The notes under the pieces are model-generated. The model had not been told where the DNA came from, searched no databases, and saw nothing but the letters and a program-made list of their open reading frames with translations. A stretch of DNA of 5,459 nucleotides from contig JAJXWE010000148.1 in assembly GCA_021781775.1 (NCBI GenBank), positions 1 to 5,459 of the forward strand, read 5' to 3'. A program made the translations under genes and the position numbers. Positions 1 through 5,459 of this stretch are shown here, one piece after another. The stretch comes from Pseudomonadota bacterium. Its GTDB lineage: Bacteria; Pseudomonadota; Gammaproteobacteria; Steroidobacterales; Steroidobacteraceae. How positions within the stretch are numbered: position 1 is the stretch's first letter; every line of letters starts with the position of its first letter.

Positions 1-442
1 CCACCCCGGAGTAGGTCACGTGAGCGGCCTGCAGCTGTGTCGTCAGCTGCGGATCTTCGACGCGGTCGGTCACGACCCGGCGCAGCGCCGAACCCGTAGA
101 GGGCGGTTCAGCGAGCAGCTGCTGGTACTGCGCCGCCGGCAGCAGATCCTTTGTGCCCGTAACATCGACCTCTGCGGCGATGGTGTCCGCACCGACGCTC
201 GCCTGCTGCACCTTGCCGGCGGCGAGCAGCATCTTGAATTCGCTGTAGGGGATGGTCGCGGTGCGCGAGCCGAGCAGGTAGAACTGCATGGCCAGGAGCA
301 GACCGATGAGCCCCAGCCAGTACCACACCGTCAGTTGTTGCTTCTTGCCGTCCACCGCGTTCCGTCCGGCCTCCGCCGCGCATGCCGCCCGCAGCAAGCC
401 GCCGCGACGCCCGTTCGGGTTACCGTACCACCCGAAGATCAT
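1..442 (-). CDS. ftsH: FtsH-type ATP-dependent zinc metalloprotease, N-terminal part (cut by left window edge)
   Basis: The frame is open from an ATG at 442 to the window edge, giving about 147 residues. It reads a basic N-terminus, one membrane segment (about residues 38-58, LTVWYWLGLIGLLL...), then IPYSEFKMLLAAGKVQQ and, further on, DPQLTTQLQAAHVTYSGV. This order matches the FtsH extracellular domain: a YSEF...GKV strand-helix after the first transmembrane helix, and a DP-L...L-A-V-Y-G element before the second. Family members are hexameric inner-membrane AAA proteases that extract and degrade misfolded membrane proteins and some regulators. The AAA and zinc-protease domains lie outside the window, so activity cannot be judged. 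The start is uncertain. ATG 442 gives a 29-residue Gly/Arg/Ala-rich extension and has only a weak, close AGG upstream. GTG 355 (VDGKKQQLTVWYW) gives a more usual short N-terminus, with GGAGG 14 bases upstream. It lies downstream of the transpeptidase on the same strand after a 129-bp gap. The family call rests on the N-terminal domain only. Confidence 0.8.
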   Translation of the reverse strand, partial: MIFGWYGNPNGRRGGLLRAACAAEAGRNAVDGKKQQLTVWYWLGLIGLLLAMQFYLLGSRTATIPYSEFKMLLAAGKVQQASVGADTIAAEVDVTGTKDLLPAAQYQQLLAEPPSTGSALRRVVTDRVEDPQLTTQLQAAHVTYSGV

Positions 443-545
443 TTACCTGATAAATCGGGCCTCACCAAGAAGGCCAGTGCGCAATGTCGTAGGGGTCAAT
501 ACCTATCGACAGTGCGGCCATTACCGGGCTTGAACGTCCGGCAGA

Positions 546-564
546 CCGGCTGGCGCGCAGCCGG
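546..564 (-). terminator. Perfect 7-bp hairpin just after the transpeptidase stop; possible 3' end or weak terminator
   Basis: CCGGCTG (546-552) and CAGCCGG (558-564) are perfect inverted arms around a 5-base loop. The hairpin begins 7 bases beyond the minus-strand stop codon at 572-574. The GC-rich stem and its position fit a transcript 3' end. In the minus direction, however, it is followed by TCTGCC and not by a T-run, so a classical intrinsic terminator is not supported. It may be a 3' stabilising stem, a partial attenuator before ftsH, or chance in GC-rich DNA. Confidence 0.35.
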
Positions 565-571
565 GAGCACC

Positions 572-2389
572 TCAGCACTGCGGGTGCGCGACAGCGAGCC
601 GCGGTGGTCCAGTCCTCACGGTGCGCGAGGCCGAGTCGCTCGCGCGGGTCTTCACAGCGGGCTCCGCCGACATGCCGAGCCGGGTCGCGAGACGCTGGTC
701 CTCGCCATAGACGTCATCAAAGAACTCGACTGCGCCATCGGCCGAGACGCCGGCAGTCAGATACACCACCATCACGGGAATCGGCTGTGCCAGCTCGACA
801 CGCTGATTGTCCGGGCCACGCGTCGCAGCGGTGATTTTCGCGGCCGTCCACCCCCCGGCCGTATCCCGCAGCGCAAAGCGTGCCAATGCCGTCGGATTGC
901 TCACACGGATGCATCCGTGGCTGAACGCCCGTCGCGCATGACTGAACAGCCGTTCGGCCGGCGTCCCGTGCAGCAGCACGTCGAAGCGGTTCGGGACTCC
1001 GAACTTGATCAGCCCGAGCGCGTTGTCCGGACCGGGCAGCTGCCGCAGGCGCAGCCGACCGGCCGCGACGGCCGCCAGGTTGCCCGCCGTCGGCGGCACC
1101 GGCCGCGCCGAATCGCTCTGACCCTGCACAATCTGCAGGTGCTGGGCAGAAAAGAAGCGCGCTCTGGCGCGGATATCGGGCAGAAGTTCGCGCACGGCGA
1201 TGCGGGGCGGCACGTTCCAGTAGGGTCGGAAGATCACATCGACCATGTCCGTCGTGAACGTCGGGGTGTGCGCCGACGGCTTCGAGCGTCCGACGATGAC
1301 GCGCATCTGCAGAGTATCGGTGGCCTGTTCGGCCAGTGACCGCAGCGCGAACAGCCGGAACTGCGCGATATTGACCCACACCAACGGCGCATGCAGCGTC
1401 GGCAGCCATCGCCACCGCTCCAGATTGAGCTCAATCTGGACGACACGTGCGGCAAACGGTGTGGTGAGCGCGTGGAACGTCGCCCGCCCGAGAACCCCAT
1501 CGGGCTCCAGACCGTGTCGTCGCTGAAAGCGTTCCAGCGCACTCACCAGCTTGGGATCCAGAACGATGGCGGAAGCCGTGTCTCGGGAGGCAGCCGCAGC
1601 CGCCGACAAGTCCCCGACGGCCGCGAGCCGAAGGCGCAGTGCCGGCGCACCACGGTACACCCCACCGGGACGAACTGAGCGGCCCGGCAGCGGCGGCAGG
1701 CGCGTCAGCGCGGCAGCGTGCGCTGCCAACCCTCGATAGCGGGCGAGAGCCTGCTCCAGAAGCCGATATCCGTAGAAGGTCGGCTCCACCGAGGCGAGCA
1801 CACCCTTGACGTCCGAGGCGCGGGCCAGCGATTCAACGAGCGGGCGTAGGTTGAGCGGCCGACGCGGATGCGCCAGGTAAAATCCAGCCGATCGCGAATC
1901 GATGCGCCCGAAGTGCAGATCGCAAAGCAGGCGCAGCGTCTCGGCGGTGAGCGTGACGTCGAACTGCGCCCACAGTTCTGTCCACTGTGCCGTACCGGCA
2001 GACTGCGCGGCCGCGTGTTGTGCCATCGCCGCGAGTGCACCTGCGCGGTAATCGCGCGGGCTGAGGCCATAGTCGCCCGCGCTCTGCAGCGCATTCAGCA
2101 GTGCGAGCGTCTGTCGCGTCGCTCGTGCATTCGTGCTCCACAGCGGCCGATCGTCCCGCCCGGCGTAGATCGCAGCGAGCGCGCGCCGAACACCGCGATT
2201 CTCAGATCCGAACGCCGAAGACGCATGATCTCTCGCAACGCGTACCGCGATCGCTGCGGTCAACGATGGAGCGGCGCCGGCGCGTGCCAACGGCAATGCG
2301 ACCATGCCTGCTGATGCCATCAACCAGAGTGCACCGAGTCGTCGTAGGCGCAAGCGGCCGCGACCCGAACTCGTGCAGACAAAAGTCAT
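572..2389 (-). CDS. ldtD: YcbB/LdtD-family L,D-transpeptidase, exported
   Basis: This is a periplasmic enzyme that forms 3-3 (meso-DAP to meso-DAP) peptidoglycan cross-links, or exchanges the terminal D-amino acid, using a catalytic cysteine. Counting from ATG 2389 it has 605 residues, close to E. coli LdtD (about 615). Domains in order: a signal peptide (basic RGRLRLRR, then a hydrophobic stretch LGALWLMASAGMVALPL, then ARAGA); a YcbB-type scaffold region (about 65-250); a peptidoglycan-binding helical module (about 279-308, LVSALERFQRRHGLEPDGVLG); the ERWRWLP motif (324-330); and a YkuD catalytic domain (about 332-545) with H474 in LLHGTP and the active-site block S490-H491-G492-C493-I494-R495. 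H474 and S490 are separated by 15 residues, as in LdtD; the Cys codon is 911-913. The start is uncertain. The frame stays open to GTG 2509, but no start in that 120-bp extension has a ribosome-binding site, and ATG 2389 sets up the signal peptide best. The symbol is at family level; strict orthology to E. coli ldtD is not shown. Confidence 0.92.
   Translation of the reverse strand: MTFVCTSSGRGRLRLRRLGALWLMASAGMVALPLARAGAAPSLTAAIAVRVARDHASSAFGSENRGVRRALAAIYAGRDDRPLWSTNARATRQTLALLNALQSAGDYGLSPRDYRAGALAAMAQHAAAQSAGTAQWTELWAQFDVTLTAETLRLLCDLHFGRIDSRSAGFYLAHPRRPLNLRPLVESLARASDVKGVLASVEPTFYGYRLLEQALARYRGLAAHAAALTRLPPLPGRSVRPGGVYRGAPALRLRLAAVGDLSAAAAASRDTASAIVLDPKLVSALERFQRRHGLEPDGVLGRATFHALTTPFAARVVQIELNLERWRWLPTLHAPLVWVNIAQFRLFALRSLAEQATDTLQMRVIVGRSKPSAHTPTFTTDMVDVIFRPYWNVPPRIAVRELLPDIRARARFFSAQHLQIVQGQSDSARPVPPTAGNLAAVAAGRLRLRQLPGPDNALGLIKFGVPNRFDVLLHGTPAERLFSHARRAFSHGCIRVSNPTALARFALRDTAGGWTAAKITAATRGPDNQRVELAQPIPVMVVYLTAGVSADGAVEFFDDVYGEDQRLATRLGMSAEPAVKTRASDSASRTVRTGPPRLAVAHPQC
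1419..1440. repeat. 22-bp perfect palindrome inside the transpeptidase gene
   Basis: The arm TCCAGATTGAG (1419-1429) is followed directly by its exact reverse complement CTCAATCTGGA (1430-1440), with no spacer. It lies in the coding strand for VQIELNLE, just before the conserved ERWRWLP motif of the YcbB family. The bases are therefore at least partly fixed by protein sequence, and coincidence is the simplest explanation. Confidence 0.9.
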
Positions 2390-2396
2390 CGTTAAA

Positions 2397-2402
2397 ATTA
2401 TG
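2397..2402 (-). promoter_or_regulatory. Possible -10 box for the transpeptidase (CATAAT)
   Basis: On the minus strand CATAAT (5 of 6 matches to TATAAT) is followed by seven bases, TTTAACG, and then the ATG at 2389. A transcript started from it would begin at or next to that ATG and so would be leaderless. No good -35 is seen at 16-18 bp upstream (ATGGGG or TATGGG), so support is limited. Confidence 0.3.
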
Positions 2403-2575
2403 CCCACTCGCGCCGCATACCCCATACGCATATGTACGCACATGCCGATCGAACGAGCAGCGGCTGCGGAACCCAGAATAATCTTCACCCAGTCTTGCAG
2501 TTGACTCACCGGTCATTCATGAGCCGTACAAGGCTGCCGCTGGAACGGCACTCCACGCCACCCGGCGGGAGCCGC

Positions 2576-2621
2576 GCGCCGCATCGAATTCATTGCGGCG
2601 GCACGCCCTAAGATGCGGCGC
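2576..2621. repeat. 10-bp perfect inverted repeat with a 26-base spacer
   Basis: GCGCCGCATC (2576-2585) is the exact reverse complement of GATGCGGCGC (2612-2621). It lies in the gene-free spacer upstream of the transpeptidase. It could be a stem-loop or a two-site operator. No T-run follows on either strand, so it is not an obvious intrinsic terminator, and a GC-rich repeat of this length could also arise by chance. Confidence 0.35.
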
Positions 2622-2868
2622 CGGAACGCTTCGCGCGTGCGCCCCCCGGTGTGCGCGCGTCCTCGCGCGATGCCCGTGTCACTCATCACCGGCCAGCTGC
2701 GGGTCGCGATGCAGGCATACCCGCCGCGGATTCGCGCCGCCCGCCCAGACCAGCGTCCCTGCTCGCGGTGGCATGCTCGAAGCGATGCCCAAACTCCTGG
2801 CCGTCTCAGGCACCACCACGTCGGCAACACAAGACCCGCAACGGTGGCGTCACGGCAGGTCCCAGGAT

Positions 2869-2874
2869 TATAAT
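2869..2874 (+). promoter_or_regulatory. -10 promoter box (TATAAT) for the DUF190 gene
   Basis: A perfect TATAAT sits in an AT-rich island within otherwise very GC-rich DNA, about 90 bp before the DUF190 start codon, and is followed by TTTTG. No good -35 lies 16-18 bp upstream (GCGTCA, GGCGTC, TGGCGT), so it may need an activator or an alternative sigma factor. The island ATTATAAT (2867-2874) is self-complementary, so a second TATAAT reads toward the transpeptidase on the minus strand. Confidence 0.45.
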
Positions 2875-2881
2875 TTTTGCG

Positions 2882-2924
2882 CGGCCAAGAATCACGGTCG
2901 CAAAAACGACCGCGCTCGAGGCCG
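2882..2924 (+). promoter_or_regulatory. Two-stem foldable leader of the DUF190 transcript
   Basis: The presumed 5' leader contains two nested perfect stems. The outer stem is CGGCC (2882-2886) with GGCCG (2920-2924). The inner stem is CGGTCG (2895-2900) with CGACCG (2907-2912), closing the A-rich loop CAAAAA. Between them is an asymmetric internal loop, AAGAATCA on one side and CGCTCGA on the other. It begins about 8 bases after the TATAAT box, so it would be at the very 5' end of the RNA. The shape suggests a regulatory or stabilising structure. It does not match the fluoride riboswitch conserved bases or any other riboswitch consensus I can recall. No terminator follows it before the gene. 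Confidence 0.35.
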
Positions 2925-2961
2925 GATAGAAACGCGCGAGATTCCAGGAGTCAATGCGCAG

Positions 2962-3312
2962 ATGCAAGGCTCATTTTGCAGATTCTACGTCCATGAGGAT
3001 CATCGTCATCATGGCCGACTTGTCTGGGAATGGCTGCTCGAGCAGGGCAACGCGCTCGGTATGCGTGGCGGCTCGGCATTCAGGGCGATGGCGGGCTTTG
3101 GGCGACATCACGCGCTGCATGAAGCCCGATTCTTCGAGCTCGCCGGCAGTCTGACTATTGAGGTCGAGTTCCTGGCAAGCGCCGCAGAGGTGCAAAGATT
3201 GCTCGACTTGCTGCATCGGGAGAAAGTTCGCTTGTTCTATGCATACACGCCCGCATCCTTCGGCGTGATCAATCCCGATGCGTCCGACCCGCCGACGGTC
3301 GGCGAGTGCTGA
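2962..3312 (+). CDS. DUF190 family protein (PII-like fold)
   Basis: This is a 116-residue soluble, probably cytoplasmic protein of unknown biochemical role. It shows the DUF190 (PF02641) pattern throughout: an early DHRHHGRLVWEWLLE segment (13-27), G-R-G (33-37, LGMRG), a central GFGRHHALHEARFFELAG run split across 45-62, a second hydrophobic strand (LTIEVEF, 64-70), a helix (AAEVQRLLDLLHREKV), and the closing strand FYAYTPASFGV (92-102). The family has a ferredoxin-like fold related to GlnB/PII proteins and is often encoded beside crcB fluoride channels or other ion transporters. No crcB is seen here, so the ligand is open. ATG 2962 was chosen because the conserved region begins there, with AGGAG (2946-2950) 11 bases upstream. 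The frame stays open upstream to 2593, but that part is Cys/Arg/His-rich and unlike any protein. Its 3' end overlaps the convergent ATPase gene by 44 bp. Confidence 0.88.
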   Translation: MQGSFCRFYVHEDHRHHGRLVWEWLLEQGNALGMRGGSAFRAMAGFGRHHALHEARFFELAGSLTIEVEFLASAAEVQRLLDLLHREKVRLFYAYTPASFGVINPDASDPPTVGEC

Positions 3313-4105
3313 GATCTCCGCCATGTCGCGCGCCAGAGGATGACGCGGAATTCGACTCCGCACGACTCCGATCAATCACTCCACTGCGCACCTCCGGGTT
3401 CGCGTCAAGCATCTTGAGAGCGTCGCACCGAACGTCGGCCTCCGTGTCAAGACAAATGACGCTTACCAGCGGTCCGTGCGTGCGCCAATATCGCTCGTGC
3501 CTCGCCAGTTCGGTGCACCGGACAATCCAGCCTACCCGCCCCCGCGCGGCCGCGAGCAGTCGCGCGCATGTCATCGCATCTAGTGTAGGCAGACCTAGCG
3601 CGGCCGCGCGTTCGAGCAACAGCCGACGCAGCTGCCTGCGGGACGCCAGCGGCATGCGCACTGACATCGCCCCGTAGCGCCAAGATTGCACTCCGCGCCG
3701 TTCCTGTTCATCGTCGACGTCGACGGCACTCAGAACGCCAGTGATCCCGCCATGCAGTCGACGTAGAAATGACACCATCGCACTGCTCGCTCCGCGGAAC
3801 TGGTCGAGCAGGAGCACACCTGCCTGCCCATCGGCCGCATTCCACAGGCGCATCCGCGCGGCCCTGCGGGAGATCCCGCGGGTATCAACGCCGGGATACG
3901 CGCACTCGAGCGCGCACGTGATGTGATCGAGTGATGTCGTGACGGCGGAGAAGGCGCAGGGCACGCTTTGCGGATGCAACTGCGCATAGAGGTCCTGCAG
4001 GAGCGAGGACTTGCCGCTGCCGCGCGGCCCGAGCAGCATCAAGTGCTCGCCGCGAAGGAGCCGACCTTCCAGGGAGGCGGATAATTCACGGAGCTGACGC
4101 TGCAT
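3269..4105 (-). CDS. P-loop ATPase of the AAA/Orc1-Cdc6-like type, function unknown
   Basis: The protein has 278 residues. ATG 4105 was chosen because GGGGGAGG (4120-4113) lies 7 bases upstream; an in-frame GTG at 4126 overlaps that Shine-Dalgarno region and is less likely. There is a Walker A motif, GPRGSGKSS (26-34), in the context HLMLLGPRGSGKSSLLQDL, and a Walker B, GVLLLDQF (96-103), where Gln follows the Asp in place of the usual Glu. A strand, GITGVLSAVD (120-129), stands at the sensor 1 position. Then come PLASRRQLRRLLLERA and an Arg-containing GRVGWIVRCTELA (189-201) that resembles a sensor 2/lid helix. This order fits small AAA ATPases of the Orc1/Cdc6, ExeA and TniB kind, which remodel or load protein-DNA or membrane complexes. 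There is no membrane segment and no recognisable DNA-binding domain. The last 35 or so residues are polar and Ser/Arg-rich, and partly antisense to DUF190. Neighbours give no partner. ATPase fold: confident; role: unknown. Confidence 0.8.
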   Translation of the reverse strand: MQRQLRELSASLEGRLLRGEHLMLLGPRGSGKSSLLQDLYAQLHPQSVPCAFSAVTTSLDHITCALECAYPGVDTRGISRRAARMRLWNAADGQAGVLLLDQFRGASSAMVSFLRRLHGGITGVLSAVDVDDEQERRGVQSWRYGAMSVRMPLASRRQLRRLLLERAAALGLPTLDAMTCARLLAAARGRVGWIVRCTELARHERYWRTHGPLVSVICLDTEADVRCDALKMLDANPEVRSGVIDRSRAESNSASSSGARHGGDLSTRRPSAGRTHRD

Positions 4106-4400
4106 AGCCCGACCTCCCCCGATCACCGGGTCGCAAAGCAGGCATCATCAGCCGCTGGTGCAGCAATTTCGGGAGGTATGCCATCTCCCCTGAGCAGAGC
4201 AAATGTAGCGCACACGAGCAGGCTGAACAAGCTGATATGTCAGCGCGCATGTCCGTCGGGGATTCCCTCGCGTGCGTTGGAGCAAGAGATCTCCGTGCCA
4301 TCCGCGCCACGGCTGAATCACCGCCCCTCCCCTAGCGCCGGCATGGCAATCGACGAGCGCATAAACTACACTGCCGATCATTTTTATTCCGTGTAAGCGC
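4106..4400. other. Divergent intergenic region between the ATPase and peptide-transporter genes
   Basis: This 295-bp spacer has no convincing gene. A 72-codon plus-strand frame (4178-4396) begins right after GGGAGG, but with a one-base gap that is too short for normal initiation. Its product is Ser/Pro/Arg-rich and unlike known proteins. Near the transporter, TACACT (4367-4372) is a fair -10 box with only a poor -35 (TGGCAA, 4344-4349, 17-bp spacing). The segment 4350-4395 is AT-richer than its surroundings, as expected for a promoter. The ATPase Shine-Dalgarno lies at 4113-4120. I saw no terminator and no clear operator. Confidence 0.5.
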
Positions 4401-5459
4401 ATGAACCAAACGACAACACCCTCGCGCACCCCGGGATTCGTCACGCTGTTCCTGATCGAGATGTGGGAGCGATTCGGCTACTACGGCATGACGGCCGTCG
4501 TCGTGCTCTTCATGGTGCAGAAGCTCGGTTATACGGACGATCGCGCCAACCTGACCTTTGGGGCCTTCAGCGCCATGGCGTACGCGGTGCCCGCTGTGGG
4601 CGGATGGATCGGCGACCGTGTTCTCGGTAGCCGGCGCACGACGCTTCTGGGGGCCATACTGCTCGCGATCGGCTATGCCCTGCTCGCCGTTCCGTATCCC
4701 GGAATCCTGTTCCCGGCCCTGAGCATCGTGGCTGTCGGCGGCGGGATCTTCAAGGCCAACCCGGCGAACCTGATCTCCAAACTCTACGAGTCGGACACGG
4801 CGAAGATCGACAGTGCTTTCACGATGTACTACATGGCGGTGAACACCGGCGCTACGATCTCGCAGATCGCAACCCCGCTCATCGCGTTGTGGCTCGGCTG
4901 GCATGTCGCCTTCGCCGTCTGCGCGATCGGGCTGGTGATCGGTATCCTCAATTACCTGGTGATGCGCCGCCATCTGGCGCACGTGGGATCCGAGCCGGAT
5001 TTCGCACCGTTTCCACTCGGCAAGATGGTCTTAGTGGTCGCCGGCGCGCTGGTTGCGATGTTCTGCGTGTCGGTGATCATTCAGAATCTCAGCGTGGCCC
5101 GTGCGGTCGTCTGGCTTGCCTTCGCGGGACTGCTCGCCATCTTCGCCATTCTCATCTGGCGCGGCAGCCGCCAGGAGCGCAAGGGACTCTGGGCGGTCGT
5201 GATTCTCACCGCAGAGACTCTGCTTTTCTTCATCTTCTACCAGCAGATGTCCACCTCGTTGACGCTGTTCGCGCTGCGTAACGTGGACCTGCACCTGAAC
5301 CTTCTGGGATGGCACTACCAGGTTCCAGCCGGCCAGGTTCAGGCGCTCAATCCGATCTGGATCTTCATACTCAGTCCCGTGTTAGCCTGGTCGTACACGT
5401 GGATGAGCCGCGGCCGCGGCGACCTGCACATCGCCTCCAAGTTCGCGCTTGGCTTCAGA
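4401..5459 (+). CDS. POT/PTR2 family proton-coupled oligopeptide transporter, N-terminal 353 residues (cut by right window edge)
   Basis: This is an inner-membrane major-facilitator symporter that imports di- and tripeptides with protons. Diagnostic motifs are present in order: E20-x-x-E23-R24-F-x-Y-Y-G in TM1 (the proton-coupling ExxER motif), GWIGDRVLGSRRT (68-80) in the loop after TM2, GGGIFKANPANL (113-124) with the family's TM4 lysine at 118, MYYMAVNTGA (142-151, the FYxxINxG motif), FYQQMSTSLTLFALRNVDL (279-297) in TM7, and the QALNPIWIFILSPVLA block (314-329). The TM7 and LNP-W blocks are closest to DtpA/DtpB. About 490 residues are usual, so roughly 140 are missing beyond the edge. 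The first residue is set by ATG 4401, just before PGFVTLFLIEMWERF; upstream there is no good Shine-Dalgarno (GTGTAAGCGC), which hints at weak or leaderless-type initiation. It is divergent from the ATPase. Substrate range cannot be read from the sequence. Confidence 0.94.
   Translation, partial: MNQTTTPSRTPGFVTLFLIEMWERFGYYGMTAVVVLFMVQKLGYTDDRANLTFGAFSAMAYAVPAVGGWIGDRVLGSRRTTLLGAILLAIGYALLAVPYPGILFPALSIVAVGGGIFKANPANLISKLYESDTAKIDSAFTMYYMAVNTGATISQIATPLIALWLGWHVAFAVCAIGLVIGILNYLVMRRHLAHVGSEPDFAPFPLGKMVLVVAGALVAMFCVSVIIQNLSVARAVVWLAFAGLLAIFAILIWRGSRQERKGLWAVVILTAETLLFFIFYQQMSTSLTLFALRNVDLHLNLLGWHYQVPAGQVQALNPIWIFILSPVLAWSYTWMSRGRGDLHIASKFALGFR

Larger units (their letters stand above)
2390..2868. 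other. Gene-free spacer between the transpeptidase and DUF190 genes
   Basis: No frame here has a believable protein. The open frames on both strands are rich in Arg, Cys, Pro and His, lack ribosome-binding sites and resemble no family I know. One minus-strand frame (about 2690-2830) reads VADVVVPETARSLGIASSMPP, which looks mildly protein-like, but it stops after some 50 codons and has no clear start; it could be a gene remnant or chance. The left part may encode the first 40 residues of the transpeptidase if GTG 2509 is used. A CATAAT hexamer on the minus strand (2402-2397) sits 7 bases before ATG 2389. The stretch 2630-2670 is alternating CG/GC and can fold in many ways. No tRNA or other recognisable RNA gene was seen. 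Confidence 0.5.

Noticed and set aside
526..564. Sigma-32-like CTTGAA element near ftsH
   Set aside because: The CTTGAA-like sequence (CTTGAAC at about 528-535) reads on the plus strand, away from ftsH, and no matching CCCCAT-type -10 is seen on the right strand.
20..1339. 439-codon open frame on the plus strand
   Set aside because: It runs antisense across both the FtsH-like gene and the transpeptidase and crosses the gap between them. It is Arg/His/Gln-rich with no family motifs, typical of shadow frames in GC-rich DNA.
2630..2670. CGCGCG-rich hairpin or Z-DNA-like tract
   Set aside because: Alternating CG in a GC-rich genome gives many equivalent weak folds. No single convincing structure or associated signal.
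2513..2830. 105-codon minus-strand frame in the spacer
   Set aside because: Trp/Arg/Cys-rich, no Shine-Dalgarno, no recognisable domain; likely chance.
2593..2961. N-terminal extension of the DUF190 frame back to TTG 2593
   Set aside because: It would add 123 Cys/Arg/His-rich residues before the conserved domain and would run through the TATAAT box and leader stems. AGGAG plus ATG 2962 fits the family start.
2882..2961. Fluoride riboswitch before DUF190
   Set aside because: The expected conserved elements (GG-GAUGG start and a UGAUG-CUCCUA-type end) are not present in the leader.
4178..4396. 72-codon plus-strand frame ending 4 bases before the transporter
   Set aside because: GGGAGG is only one base from its ATG, and the product is low-complexity without known similarity. 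A leader peptide coupled to the transporter is possible but unsupported.
4332..4982. 216-codon open frame on the minus strand
   Set aside because: It is antisense to the peptide transporter, whose membrane segments and POT motifs are unmistakable. The composition (His, Arg, Asp, Gln rich) is that of a mirror frame.

Overview
This is a GC-rich window with dense coding and high-GC third codon positions. It looks like a proteobacterial chromosome, most likely a high-GC gammaproteobacterium. That lineage call is inferred from the protein families (a YcbB/LdtD-type L,D-transpeptidase, an FtsH with a long periplasmic domain, a DtpA/DtpB-like peptide symporter) and not from any marker gene. I see no insertion sequence, phage gene, CRISPR array, tRNA or rRNA.

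Layout, left to right. (1) Positions 1-442, minus strand: the first ~147 codons of an FtsH-type membrane AAA protease, running off the left edge. (2) Positions 572-2389 (possibly to 2509), minus strand: a complete exported L,D-transpeptidase with a YcbB-like scaffold, a peptidoglycan-binding domain and an SHGCIR active site. It lies upstream of ftsH on the same strand, with a small perfect hairpin between the two. (3) About 2390-2961: roughly 570 bases with no convincing gene. This stretch holds one 10-bp inverted repeat and, at its right end, a TATAAT box followed by a foldable leader. (4) Positions 2962-3312, plus strand: a small cytosolic DUF190 (PII-like fold) protein. (5) Positions 3269-4105, minus strand: a stand-alone P-loop/AAA-type ATPase of unknown role, convergent with and overlapping the DUF190 gene by 44 bp. 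(6) Positions 4106-4400: a gene-poor divergent spacer. (7) Positions 4401-5459, plus strand: the first 353 codons of a proton-coupled peptide transporter (POT/PTR2 family), running off the right edge.

The genes do not form one obvious pathway. The transpeptidase and FtsH are envelope maintenance and quality-control functions that might share a transcript. The DUF190 protein, the ATPase and the transporter each have their own orientation and probably their own promoter. I found no strong evidence of a new multi-gene system. The items most worth a second look are the structured DUF190 leader, the orphan ATPase and its 3' overlap with DUF190, a 22-bp perfect palindrome inside the transpeptidase gene, and the transpeptidase start, which may be leaderless.
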